Source: Haemophilus haemolyticus (GTDB lineage Bacteria; Pseudomonadota; Gammaproteobacteria; Enterobacterales; Pasteurellaceae). From it: a DNA stretch of 64,000 nt. A program made the position numbers and the translations under genes. The notes beneath the pieces are model-generated. The model was not told where the DNA came from and ran no database searches. It saw only the letters and a list, made by a program, of their open reading frames with translations. This document shows, piece by piece, positions 19,896-27,721 of this stretch; position 1 is the first letter of the stretch; each line of letters opens with the position of its first letter. The stretch covers positions 970,501-1,034,500 of the forward strand of contig NZ_CP031243.1 in the NCBI RefSeq assembly GCF_003352385.1, given 5' to 3'.

Positions 19896-20607
19896 GGGGC
19901 TGATGTAGATTAGCAAGTGTGCTGGTCTATAAAAATGAAGATAACTCATTGTAAATTAAAGAAATCTATACAAAATAAGCTCCTTGAATTTTTTGTATTA
20001 GAAGTGACAGCCCGAGCAGCGGCTGATTTATTCGGTATCCAAGCCAATTCAGCGATTTTGTTTTACCGAAAAATTCGTGAAGTCATTAGCTATCATTTAG
20101 CCCTTGAAGCCGATGAGGTTTTTTATGGTCAAATTGAGCTTGATGAAAGCTATTTTGGCGGTCCTCGTAAAGGAAAACGAGGTCGAAGCGCAGCAGGAAA
20201 AGTTGCCGTATTCGGTTTGTTAAAGCGACAAGGAAAAGTATTTACAGTAGTGGTAGAAAATACCAAAACAGAGACATTAATGCCTGTTATTGTGAGGAAA
20301 ATCAAGCCTGACAGCTGGGTGTATACCGATACTTATCGAAGCTATGATGCCCTTGATGTGAGCAAATTTCACAACGAACGAATCAATCATTCCGAACTAT
20401 TTGCGGTGAAACAAAACCACATAAATGGAATAGAAAATTTCTGGAGTCAGGCGAAGAAATACTCCGAAAATATAATGGAATAGACCGAAAAAACTTTCCT
20501 TTATTTTTGAAGGAATGTGAATTTCGGTTTAACTTTGGAGCACCAAAAGAACAGCTTAAAATATTGAGAAAATGGTGTGGTATTTAGGGCTAATCTACGT
20601 CAGCCCC
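19896..20607 (+). mobile_element. IS1016 (IS1595 family) insertion sequence
   Basis: The element is 712 bp. Its ends are inverted repeats: GGGGCTGATGTAGATTAGC on the left and, read inward from the right, GGGGCTGACGTAGATTAGC, with one mismatch. It carries a single ISXO2-like transposase gene that is frameshifted. Flanking sequence is AT-rich and I cannot identify an exact target duplication. Confidence 0.88.
19935..20587 (+). pseudogene. IS1016 transposase, frameshifted
   Basis: The frame from ATG 19935 encodes an ISXO2-like DDE transposase with the catalytic-region segment IELDESYFGGPRKGKRGR, YTDTYRSYDAL and VKQNHINGIENFW. It runs out of frame near 20455-20462 (SQAKKYSENIME then stop), whereas the expected continuation (LRKYNGIDRKNFPLFL ... 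LRKWCGI) is present in the next frame up to TAG at 20585-20587. One small indel in an A-rich stretch therefore inactivates it, unless it is a sequencing error. The copy is probably immobile by itself. Confidence 0.82.
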
Positions 20608-20672
20608 TATAATTTAATAAAATATCAATGCAACCTATTATCTCTCGATAATAAAATCGTTTTGATAGCTCA

Positions 20673-21647
20673 CTAATTTCCAAATAAAATAGAGCCTCCA
20701 TTTACTGGGTTTAGCGTTCCATACAACAAACTCAAGGCAAAAAATAGCATTATTCCACCTGCGATTAGTTTCACGATGCTTTCGCTTTTTCCTTTCGTAT
20801 TTTTTGAACTATACCAACGCCCTAAGTGGATTGCGGTATTTCGCGCATAACGTACAATTCCCGCGAAGGCTGACAGCATAAGCCCCGTGCCGAAAGACAT
20901 GGCTAATACAGCTAAAATTCCCCAGCCATAAAGATCAAGCATATAAGCTAAAAATAAAACGAAAATTGCACCACTACATGGGCGCATGCCAATTGTTAGA
21001 ATCACGAGGAATTGCGATTTTAGATTGGTTGCTTGTGCAGTTTGTGTGGGGCTTGGCAAATGTTGGTGTCCACAACTACAGGTGTTTGGCTGAAAAGTGC
21101 GGTTATTTTTCACCGCACTTTTTTCGTGTAGAGGGAGGGGATTGAGGGATTTAATGGTTAATTCAGCTTTTTTACGATAGGCACGTAAACCTTGCCAAAT
21201 CCAATAACAGCCGAGAAATATCAATAATAGCAAGGCTGCTCGTTCTAACCAAAGCTGACTTAATTTGAAATAACGTGATGATAGATTAAGTACCACAACG
21301 AGCAATGTGGTTGCTGTAATGGCGACAATGCCTTGCATTAAGGAAGAAAGTAAACTCAAGATGGTGCTTTGTTTTAATTGGCTTTCATGAGTGGAAAGAT
21401 AGCTGGCGATAATAAATTTGCCGTGTCCCGGCCCGAGGGCATGAAGCACGCCGTAAACAAAGCTGGCGAAAATAAGAGTGATACCTGCCTTGATACTATT
21501 ATTTTGAATTTGATGTAAATTTTCCGAAATAAGTTGATTAAAATCTTTTTGCCATGCAGCAATATGTAAGAAAAACCAAGGGGAAAAATAGGTAAGTAAG
21601 GCAAGTGCAATCACTAATAACACGAGCCCAGTTTTATATTTTTTCAT
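20673..21647 (-). CDS. RcnA/NiCoT-like nickel-cobalt transporter
   Basis: This 324-residue protein has six to eight membrane helices. The conserved metal-site motif LGPGHGKFIIASYL lies near residue 70, RPCSGAIFVL near 230 and a cytoplasmic loop has a small metal-ligand cluster (CSCGHQH). These are hallmarks of the RcnA branch of nickel/cobalt permeases. Direction (export or uptake) cannot be told from sequence. It starts two bases after the DUF1007 gene stop, which fixes a two-gene operon. An inverted pair of uptake signals (21095-21120) is embedded in the same loop as codons. Confidence 0.82.
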   Translation of the reverse strand: MKKYKTGLVLLVIALALLTYFSPWFFLHIAAWQKDFNQLISENLHQIQNNSIKAGITLIFASFVYGVLHALGPGHGKFIIASYLSTHESQLKQSTILSLLSSLMQGIVAITATTLLVVVLNLSSRYFKLSQLWLERAALLLLIFLGCYWIWQGLRAYRKKAELTIKSLNPLPLHEKSAVKNNRTFQPNTCSCGHQHLPSPTQTAQATNLKSQFLVILTIGMRPCSGAIFVLFLAYMLDLYGWGILAVLAMSFGTGLMLSAFAGIVRYARNTAIHLGRWYSSKNTKGKSESIVKLIAGGIMLFFALSLLYGTLNPVNGGSILFGN

Positions 21648-21649
21648 TT

Positions 21650-22270
21650 CTACTCACATTGAATTATTATTTTTTGTGCGAACATCACACCTAAGGAATC
21701 ATCTTCGTTCTTTTGGGATTTATCAAGTGAAGATGCGTAGGCTTGGATTTTTTCATCCACATTAGGTTCAATTAATTTTCCTTGGCAATTTTTTGGAAGT
21801 GCGGAAAAATCTACCGCATTTTTTGAGGCGTAAGTCATCGCCACATAATAAGTAGGATCGTAAGTTTGTAAGCTAAAAGTGTTTTTTTCTAACTTTTGCG
21901 GATGGGCGAGTGGCACATCAAAATAATATTGCAGTTGTAAACCTTGAACGTTAATGCCGTAATTTTTTGGGCGAGGGGAATATTTGATTTTATTATTTTG
22001 CTTGTCATATAAATAGCTGAAATAATGTTCACTCACAACATTTCCCATGACATCATCAATAAGTTTTTGTTGCTCATTTTTTGTTTTAGCCTGTTTCATA
22101 TCATAAATAACCGCGGACGAACTTGGTTCATCCAGCGTCCATTTCATTGAAAAGCCAGTGAGTTGATTATTTTCTATGATAGGCGTGGTTTGCATATCTA
22201 TAAATGCATGGGGGTGAGCTAAAACACCACAACTAATGAATAGACCGAGTAATAATGAATACGTTTTCAC
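21650..22270 (-). CDS. DUF1007 periplasmic protein, partner of the nickel-cobalt transporter
   Basis: This 206-residue protein starts with a signal peptide (MKTYSLLLGLFISCGVLA) followed directly by the DUF1007 signature HPHAFIDM, whose His residues are candidate metal ligands in the mature N-terminus. The rest is predicted beta-rich and soluble. DUF1007 genes accompany RcnA-like permeases in many proteobacteria, as here. A role in delivering or sensing nickel/cobalt in the periplasm is inferred. Confidence 0.8.
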   Translation of the reverse strand: MKTYSLLLGLFISCGVLAHPHAFIDMQTTPIIENNQLTGFSMKWTLDEPSSSAVIYDMKQAKTKNEQQKLIDDVMGNVVSEHYFSYLYDKQNNKIKYSPRPKNYGINVQGLQLQYYFDVPLAHPQKLEKNTFSLQTYDPTYYVAMTYASKNAVDFSALPKNCQGKLIEPNVDEKIQAYASSLDKSQKNEDDSLGVMFAQKIIIQCE

Positions 22271-22351
22271 AAAAAAATCCTAATTATTTTGAACGTTAGC
22301 ATTAGAAGTTGTTTATTCTACACGCAAAAACGAATTTTTCTGTCAAAAATG

Positions 22352-22365
22352 TTGATGTAAATCAA
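22352..22365. promoter_or_regulatory. Perfect FNR-type box
   Basis: TTGATGTAAATCAA is an exact match to the TTGAT-N4-ATCAA consensus for FNR. It lies between the divergent DUF1007 operon and the sRNA candidate, centred about 61 bases before the predicted sRNA start, a usual activating distance. Confidence 0.7.
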
Positions 22366-22418
22366 AAAAACTCTCAATAGCATTTCCCTTGCCTTTCAAT
22401 ATTCAGTAATATAAAGCT

Positions 22419-22516
22419 CGTCAAGTGATTGCTTGATATTCATAAAGTTCCTAAATAAAATAATCATAAATATAGCTAAACTACTTTCCTGCCACCCGCT
22501 TCGGGTGGTTTTTTTT
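22419..22516 (+). ncRNA. fnrS: FnrS-like anaerobic small RNA (candidate)
   Basis: There is a strong plus-strand terminator (CCACCCG / CGGGTGG then TTTTTTTT, 22492-22516), but no plus-strand gene ahead of it, since the preceding gene runs the other way. A TAATAT -10 (22407-22412) sits 42 bases past the perfect FNR box. The predicted transcript of about 98 bases begins CGTCAAGTGATTGCTTG and continues ATATTC...AGTTCC, which recalls E. coli FnrS (CGTCAAGCGAT, ATATTG...ACTTCC) as I remember it. No start codon with a ribosome site is evident. The sRNA would repress aerobic-metabolism messages under anoxia if correct. Confidence 0.55.
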
Positions 22517-22596
22517 ATCTAAGTCGAAAGATGCACTCTTGCATTGTGCATTTATTCTTATTATGATCAGCTCGAGTATAACCAAGAGAATAATAG

Positions 22597-22902
22597 ATGT
22601 TTAATTTAAAGCGTGAGCATTTTAGAGATGATTATCTTTATAGGTTTTATCAATATGGTGATGCTCATAGTAAGATTCCTTCTAATTTATCTAAAGTATT
22701 GGCAAGAAAATTGGATATGATAAGTGCTGCAGAAGACATCAATGATTTACGTTCTCCGCCGGCTAATCACTTAGAGTTGCTTGAGCCAAAAGAAAATAAA
22801 ATTTATTCCATTCGAGTAAATAAACAATATCGCCTAATTTTTAAATATGAGAATAACGAAGTAAATAATTTATATTTAGATCCACATTCTTATAATTTAT
22901 AA
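22597..22902 (+). CDS. higB: HigB-family toxin (RelE superfamily mRNA interferase)
   Basis: At 101 residues this fits the HigB/plasmid-killer family: basic, with the SIRVNKQYRLIFKY strand that carries the catalytic Arg and the closing YLDPHSYNL. It precedes its antitoxin by ten bases, the reversed toxin-first order typical of higBA. HigB cleaves ribosome-bound mRNA. ATG 22597 is preceded by AAGAGAA. Confidence 0.88.
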   Translation: MFNLKREHFRDDYLYRFYQYGDAHSKIPSNLSKVLARKLDMISAAEDINDLRSPPANHLELLEPKENKIYSIRVNKQYRLIFKYENNEVNNLYLDPHSYNL

Positions 22903-22912
22903 GGAAGATAAT

Positions 22913-23236
22913 ATGATGACGAGAAAACCCACTTCTGTTGGTGAAATTCTACAAGAAGAGTTTTTAGAACCTTTAAGTCTTAAAATTAATGATTTAGCTC
23001 AAATTTTAGATGTACATCGTAATACGGCAAGCAACATTGTTAATAATAGTTCACGAATTACGCTAGAAATGGCAGTTAAACTTGCTAAAGCATTTGATAC
23101 CACGCCTGAGTTTTGGCTTAATCTGCAAACACGTATTGATTTATGGGAGCTTGAACACAATAAACGTTTTCAACAAAGTCTTGCAAATGTTAAGCCCGCT
23201 CTACATCGGCATGGTACTTCTACATTTGCAATGTAA
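22913..23236 (+). CDS. higA: HigA-family antitoxin
   Basis: A 107-residue HTH_3/VapI-type antitoxin: the N-terminus has the characteristic PTSVGEILQEEFLEPL, then a helix-turn-helix (INDLAQILDVHRNTASNIVN) and TTPEFWLNLQ. It neutralises HigB and represses the operon. ATG 22913 is preceded by GGAAG; a second ATG three bases on is possible. Confidence 0.9.
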   Translation: MMTRKPTSVGEILQEEFLEPLSLKINDLAQILDVHRNTASNIVNNSSRITLEMAVKLAKAFDTTPEFWLNLQTRIDLWELEHNKRFQQSLANVKPALHRHGTSTFAM

Positions 23237-23291
23237 TTTAAGTCCTAAAGTGTCTATTTCATTTAGGGAGCTGTTTTACCCTTAAATATTT

Positions 23292-23338
23292 ACAAGCGGT
23301 CAATTTCCGCGAAACTTTTGTAAAATCCTACCGCTTGT
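23292..23338. repeat. Inverted pair of Apl-type uptake signal sequences
   Basis: ACAAGCGGTCAATTTCC (23292 on) and ACCGCTTGT (23330-23338) are opposed. ACAAGCGGT is the uptake signal core of the A. pleuropneumoniae subclade, not the AAGTGCGGT used elsewhere in this window. Confidence 0.65.
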
Positions 23339-23350
23339 TTCCTATATTTT

Positions 23351-23386
23351 CGCCCTATTTTCCAGTAAAATAGGGCGTCATTTTTA
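23351..23386 (+). terminator. Hairpin terminator or attenuator just upstream of ettA
   Basis: CGCCCTATTTT and AAAATAGGGCG form an 11-bp stem around CCAGT, followed by TCATTTTT. It ends only about 20 bases before the ettA start, so it either ends higBA transcription or forms in the ettA leader. Confidence 0.6.
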
Positions 23387-23400
23387 ATGAGGAATAATTA

Positions 23401-25071
23401 ATGTCAACGCAATTTGTATATACGATGCACCGTGTCGGTAAAGTGGTGCCACCGAAGCGTCATATTTTGAAAGATATTTCTTTAAGCTTTTTCCCCGGCG
23501 CTAAGATCGGGGTTTTAGGTTTAAATGGTGCGGGTAAATCAACCCTTTTACGCATCATGGCGGGCGTAGATAAAGAATTTGAAGGGGAAGCACGTCCACA
23601 ACCTGGGATTAAAATCGGTTATCTTCCGCAAGAGCCAAAGCTAGAACCGCAACAAACCGTGCGTGAAGCTGTGGAAGAGGCTGTTTTTGAAGTGAAAAAT
23701 GCACTGACTCGTTTAGATGAAGTGTATGCACTTTATGCGGATCCCGATGCAGATTTCGATAAACTGGCGGCAGAGCAAGCGAATCTTGAAGCCATTATTC
23801 AAGCGCATGATGGGCATAATTTAGATAACCAATTAGAGCGTGCGGCAGATGCGTTACGTTTACCGGATTGGGATGCCAAAATCGAACATTTATCTGGTGG
23901 TGAGCGTCGCCGTGTGGCACTTTGTCGCTTATTACTCGAAAAACCAGACATGCTCTTATTAGACGAACCAACTAACCACCTAGATGCGGAATCGGTGGCA
24001 TGGTTAGAGCGATTCTTACATGATTATGAAGGCACTGTTGTGGCAATTACCCACGACCGTTATTTCTTAGATAACGTAGCCGGTTGGATCTTAGAGCTTG
24101 ACCGTGGCGAGGGTATTCCTTGGGAAGGTAACTATTCTTCTTGGTTAGAGCAAAAAGAGAAACGCTTAGAGCAAGAACAAGCAGCTGAAAATGCGCGTCA
24201 AAAATCTATTGCGAAAGAATTGGAATGGGTGCGTCAAAATCCTAAAGGCCGTCAAGCGAAAAGTAAAGCACGTATGGCGCGCTTTGATGAATTGAACTCT
24301 GGCGAATATCAAAAACGAAATGAGACTAACGAACTCTTTATTCCACCTGGTCCACGTTTGGGTGATAAAGTGATTGAAGTACAAAACTTAACTAAATCTT
24401 ACGGTGACCGCACTTTGATTGATGATTTATCATTTAGTATTCCAAAAGGGGCAATCGTTGGAATTATCGGGGCAAATGGTGCGGGTAAATCAACTTTATT
24501 CCGCATGTTGTCAGGTCAAGAACAACCAGATTCAGGCTCTGTGACAATGGGCGAAACCGTTGTGCTTGCTTCGGTAGATCAGTTCCGTGACTCAATGGAT
24601 GATAAGAAAACCGTGTGGGAAGAAGTATCTAACGGACAAGATATTCTGACCATTGGTAACTTTGAAATTCCAAGCCGTGCCTATGTGGGGCGTTTCAACT
24701 TCAAAGGTGTGGATCAACAAAAACGCGTGGGCGAATTATCGGGTGGAGAACGTGGTCGTTTACACTTAGCGAAACTTCTACAACGTGGTGGCAACGTGTT
24801 GTTATTGGACGAACCAACCAATGACTTAGACGTTGAAACCTTGCGTGCGTTAGAAAATGCGATTTTAGAATTTCCAGGCTGTGCAATGGTGATTTCCCAT
24901 GACCGTTGGTTCTTAGACCGTATCGCAACACATATTTTAGATTACTGTGATGAAGGTAAAGTCACGTTCTATGAAGGTAACTTCTCAGACTACGAAGAGT
25001 GGAAAAAGAAAACCTTAGGCGATGCAGCCACTCAGCCACATCGTATTAAATATAAACGTATTGCGAAGTAA
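23401..25071 (+). CDS. ettA: Energy-dependent translational throttle protein EttA (ABC-F ATPase)
   Basis: At 556 residues this is a standard ABC-F protein with two ATPase domains and no membrane segment. First domain: Walker A GLNGAGKST, signature LSGGERRR, Walker B LLLLDEPTNHLD. Second: GANGAGKST, LSGGERGR, LLLLDEPTNDLD. The linker between them is charged and alpha-helical (residues about 245-310), as expected for the P-site tRNA-interaction motif. EttA binds the ribosomal E site and gates the first elongation steps according to ATP level. The length and both cassettes match E. coli EttA. Confidence 0.96.
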   Translation: MSTQFVYTMHRVGKVVPPKRHILKDISLSFFPGAKIGVLGLNGAGKSTLLRIMAGVDKEFEGEARPQPGIKIGYLPQEPKLEPQQTVREAVEEAVFEVKNALTRLDEVYALYADPDADFDKLAAEQANLEAIIQAHDGHNLDNQLERAADALRLPDWDAKIEHLSGGERRRVALCRLLLEKPDMLLLDEPTNHLDAESVAWLERFLHDYEGTVVAITHDRYFLDNVAGWILELDRGEGIPWEGNYSSWLEQKEKRLEQEQAAENARQKSIAKELEWVRQNPKGRQAKSKARMARFDELNSGEYQKRNETNELFIPPGPRLGDKVIEVQNLTKSYGDRTLIDDLSFSIPKGAIVGIIGANGAGKSTLFRMLSGQEQPDSGSVTMGETVVLASVDQFRDSMDDKKTVWEEVSNGQDILTIGNFEIPSRAYVGRFNFKGVDQQKRVGELSGGERGRLHLAKLLQRGGNVLLLDEPTNDLDVETLRALENAILEFPGCAMVISHDRWFLDRIATHILDYCDEGKVTFYEGNFSDYEEWKKKTLGDAATQPHRIKYKRIAK

Positions 25072-25082
25072 TTTATATTGAG

Positions 25083-25113
25083 AAAGTGCGGTGGATTTTG
25101 ACCGCACTTTTCT
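25083..25113. terminator. Uptake-signal inverted pair acting as terminator
   Basis: AAAGTGCGGT and ACCGCACTTT form a 10-bp stem with loop GGATTTTG-like spacing, followed by TCTTACTTTTTT. It lies 11 bases past the ettA stop. Confidence 0.65.
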
Positions 25114-25132
25114 TACTTTTTTGGGAGTGATT

Positions 25133-25474
25133 ATGCTAGTTTATTTACATATTTTTTTCGCCTTTTTAAGTTTTGCCTTGTTGGCGATTCGTGGCGCAAT
25201 GCAGCTTACTGGCAAAAACTGGCGTTCGATAAAATTATTAAAAATTTTACCGCACTTATCGGATACCTTGCTGATTGTTTCTGGCGTTGTTATTTTATAT
25301 CTCTTTGTTTTTGATATTGAATGGTGGTTGGTCGCTAAATTCGCATTACTGATTTTGTATATCCTGTTTGCAGCGAAATTTTTCAGTAAAAAAGTTTCTC
25401 AACCCAAAAGCATTTTCTTTTGGCTTGCTTGCGTAAGTTTTATTGGTGCGATGTTAATTGCCTATTTAAAATAA
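25133..25474 (+). CDS. SirB2-family inner-membrane protein
   Basis: ATG 25133 follows GGGAG, giving 113 residues; an upstream in-frame start at 25091 would overlap the terminator hairpin. The protein has four hydrophobic segments and the SirB2-like pattern of a helix-1 LHIFFAFLSFALLAIRG and a central LPHLSDTLLIVSGV with a conserved His. SirB2 was named in Salmonella as an invasion-gene regulator, but a biochemical role is not established. It lies five bases before tmcA and is probably co-transcribed with it. Confidence 0.78.
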   Translation: MLVYLHIFFAFLSFALLAIRGAMQLTGKNWRSIKLLKILPHLSDTLLIVSGVVILYLFVFDIEWWLVAKFALLILYILFAAKFFSKKVSQPKSIFFWLACVSFIGAMLIAYLK

Positions 25475-25478
25475 CACG

Positions 25479-27449
25479 ATGCCATCTCGTCAACTTCAAA
25501 TTTTAATCAACAAAACTTTGCCGCTTGTGCCTGATAACGTGTTAATTATCGGTGAGAGCGGCATTGCTTTTTCTAAAGCAACGAATTTGCTCGGACAAGA
25601 ATTTGAACATATTTTATTTGATGCACGAAATGGCATTCATCTTGAAGCGCTGGCTATTGCAGCTGGAACACTGAAAATGGGCGGCAGACTTTGTTTAGTG
25701 TTATCCGATTGGGAAAATTTATCTCAGCAGCCTGATCAAGATAGTTTACGTTGGAATGGAAATCAGTCAGCAATCGCCACGCCTAATTTTATTGATCATT
25801 TTAAACAGTGCATTGAACGCTATCATTTCCCCATTTTAAGAGAGGAAAGTGCGGTTGAATTTTCCCCTGTTTTTTACTCTAACGAACATTATAAAAATGC
25901 TACGTTAGCGCAACAACAAATTATCGAGACTATTTTACAAGCCGAGCAGGATATTTATTTTCTAACCGCCAAGCGGGGAAGAGGGAAATCCGCATTATTG
26001 GGGATGCTGGCTGATCAAATTCAAGAGCCAGTTTATCTCACCGCACCGAGTAAAAGTGCGGTGCATTCGGTTATCGAATTTTCAGAAGGGGAAATTGAAT
26101 TTATCGCTCCTGATGAACTGGCTATTCGGTTACAACATGAACCAGAATTTAGTCAATCTGCTTGGTTGCTTGTAGATGAAGCTGCGATGATCCCATTGCC
26201 GTTATTGCAAGAATATTCTCAATATTTTCAACATATTGTCTTCAGTACTACAATTCATAGCTATGAAGGAACGGGGCGTGGTTTCGAATTAAAATTTAAA
26301 CAGAAAATTCACCGCACTTTTCAGCATTTTGAGCTTAAACAGCCCCTACGTTGGCAAGAAAATGATCCGTTAGAACATTTTATTGATGAGCTTTTGTTGC
26401 TAAATGCCGAAGATGATTTTCAGCACTTTGACTATAGCAATATTACTTATAACATAGAGGAAAACGCTAAAAATCTTTCCTTCCCCTGCTTGCGGGGGAA
26501 GGTGCCCGAAGGGCGGAAGGGGGATTTAGATATAGCCAGTCTCCCTCAAGCTTTGGAAGCTCCCCTCACAAGTAAGGGTAGTAAAGGAAAATATAATCGT
26601 CAATTTTTATTTCGAGATTTTTATGGCTTAATGACATTGGCTCATTATCGAACGTCGCCACTTGATCTTCGCCGTTTACTTGATGGAGAAAATCAACGTT
26701 TTTATTTTGCCGAATATCAACAGAATTTGCTCGGTGCAATTTGGGCATTAGAAGAAGGAAATATGGCTGATGATGAGTTGATTATTCAAATTCAACAAGG
26801 CAAACGTCGCCCGAAAGGGAATCTTGTTCCACAAGCATTATGTTTCCATGAAAATCTGTCTCAAGCCTGTAAATTACGTTCCTTACGTATTTCTCGTATC
26901 GCGGTCCAGCCAAATTGGCAAAAAAAGGGTATTGGTCAAAATCTAATGAAATTTATGGAAAATTCAGAAGTGGATTTTCTTTCAGTGAGTTTTGGCTACA
27001 CTGACGAACTGGCCAAATTTTGGCAAAAGTGCGGTTTTGTTTTGGTGCATTTAGGTGAACACCAAGAAGCGAGTAGTGGTTGTTATTCAGCGATTGCCCT
27101 TAAAGGTATTTCCAAAGAAGGCTTGGCTTTAGTTGATACTGCGCACAAACAATTTCAGCGTGATATCCCTTTATCTTTTCATCCGTTCGCCATAAATTTT
27201 GAGCAAAATCAGCTTGATTGGCAGCTTGATGAATTCGATTGGATGAGCTTAAAAAACTTCGCTAATTTTCACCGCACTTTATTTTCGAGCGTTCCTGCGA
27301 TGAGGCGTTTATTAAAATTAGCAGGCAAAGAAAATTTCCCATTAATTTCCGCTTATTTAACAAAAAAACAACTTCTCATTAACAAGAAAAAAGGCGTAGA
27401 ATGTTTGCGTTTAGAAATTAAACAATATTTAGAGCGAGGAACTTTATGA
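25479..27449 (+). CDS. tmcA: tRNA(Met) cytidine acetyltransferase
   Basis: A 656-residue enzyme that acetylates C34 of elongator tRNA-Met using ATP and acetyl-CoA. An N-terminal domain is followed by the RNA-helicase-like module with Walker A TAKRGRGKSALLG near residue 165 and the LLVDEAAMIPLPLL box, then a GNAT acetyltransferase domain with the acetyl-CoA loop SRIAVQPNWQKKGIGQNLM near 475-490, and a C-terminal helical domain. Residues about 330-370 are not typical of the family; they are encoded by a palindromic repeat inserted in frame (separate entry). The stop overlaps the next small gene as ATGA. Confidence 0.93.
   Translation: MPSRQLQILINKTLPLVPDNVLIIGESGIAFSKATNLLGQEFEHILFDARNGIHLEALAIAAGTLKMGGRLCLVLSDWENLSQQPDQDSLRWNGNQSAIATPNFIDHFKQCIERYHFPILREESAVEFSPVFYSNEHYKNATLAQQQIIETILQAEQDIYFLTAKRGRGKSALLGMLADQIQEPVYLTAPSKSAVHSVIEFSEGEIEFIAPDELAIRLQHEPEFSQSAWLLVDEAAMIPLPLLQEYSQYFQHIVFSTTIHSYEGTGRGFELKFKQKIHRTFQHFELKQPLRWQENDPLEHFIDELLLLNAEDDFQHFDYSNITYNIEENAKNLSFPCLRGKVPEGRKGDLDIASLPQALEAPLTSKGSKGKYNRQFLFRDFYGLMTLAHYRTSPLDLRRLLDGENQRFYFAEYQQNLLGAIWALEEGNMADDELIIQIQQGKRRPKGNLVPQALCFHENLSQACKLRSLRISRIAVQPNWQKKGIGQNLMKFMENSEVDFLSVSFGYTDELAKFWQKCGFVLVHLGEHQEASSGCYSAIALKGISKEGLALVDTAHKQFQRDIPLSFHPFAINFEQNQLDWQLDEFDWMSLKNFANFHRTLFSSVPAMRRLLKLAGKENFPLISAYLTKKQLLINKKKGVECLRLEIKQYLERGTL
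26473..26590 (+). repeat. Palindromic repeat element inserted in frame in tmcA
   Basis: About 115 bases are unusually GC-rich and self-complementary: CCTTCCCC-TGCTTGC-GGGGGAAGG, then GCCCGAAGGGC, then CTCCCCTCACAAGTAAGGG, with outer TTTCCTT / AAGGAAA arms. The sequence resembles dispersed bacterial palindromic elements of the CCTTCCCC...GGGGGAAGG type. It adds about 38-40 residues (including CLRGKVPEGRKGDLDIASL) without stops or frame change between the helicase-like and acetyltransferase modules. Confidence 0.7.
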
Positions 27450-27619
27450 CAGAACAAACCGCAAAACCAAAAGGCTGGTTTAAACGCGCACTTGAAAAAT
27501 ATGATAATTTCATTAAAGAGTGGGGATTAGATCAACCTAATTGTAGCTGCGTGCCTATGTCAGCAACAGAAGATGAAAATGGTAATTTGAAGAAAGAGGA
27601 ATCTCTTTTAAAGAAATAA
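27446..27619 (+). CDS. Small conserved protein (DUF5363-like), translationally coupled to tmcA
   Basis: A 57-residue ORF starts inside the tmcA stop (ATGA overlap) and has a ribosome site GCGAGGA seven bases upstream. It begins MTEQTAKPKGWFKRALEKYD and contains a Cys pair in NCSCVPM; the C-terminus is acidic then lysine-rich. The pattern recalls the small DUF5363 proteins of gammaproteobacteria, of unknown function. The coupling and coding-like composition support it being real. Confidence 0.72.
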   Translation: MTEQTAKPKGWFKRALEKYDNFIKEWGLDQPNCSCVPMSATEDENGNLKKEESLLKK

Positions 27620-27721
27620 ATATTAACTGTTTTTTTAAACAGTAAATTTATTGAAAGATAATTCAAATTCCAGTACACTATGCGCCAATTTTTATACAAG
27701 ATTGGCGCATTATTTATATTT

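Noticed and set aside
19880..20625. An 8-bp target duplication around IS1016
   Set aside because: The flanks are both AT-rich, but the eight bases on each side do not match.
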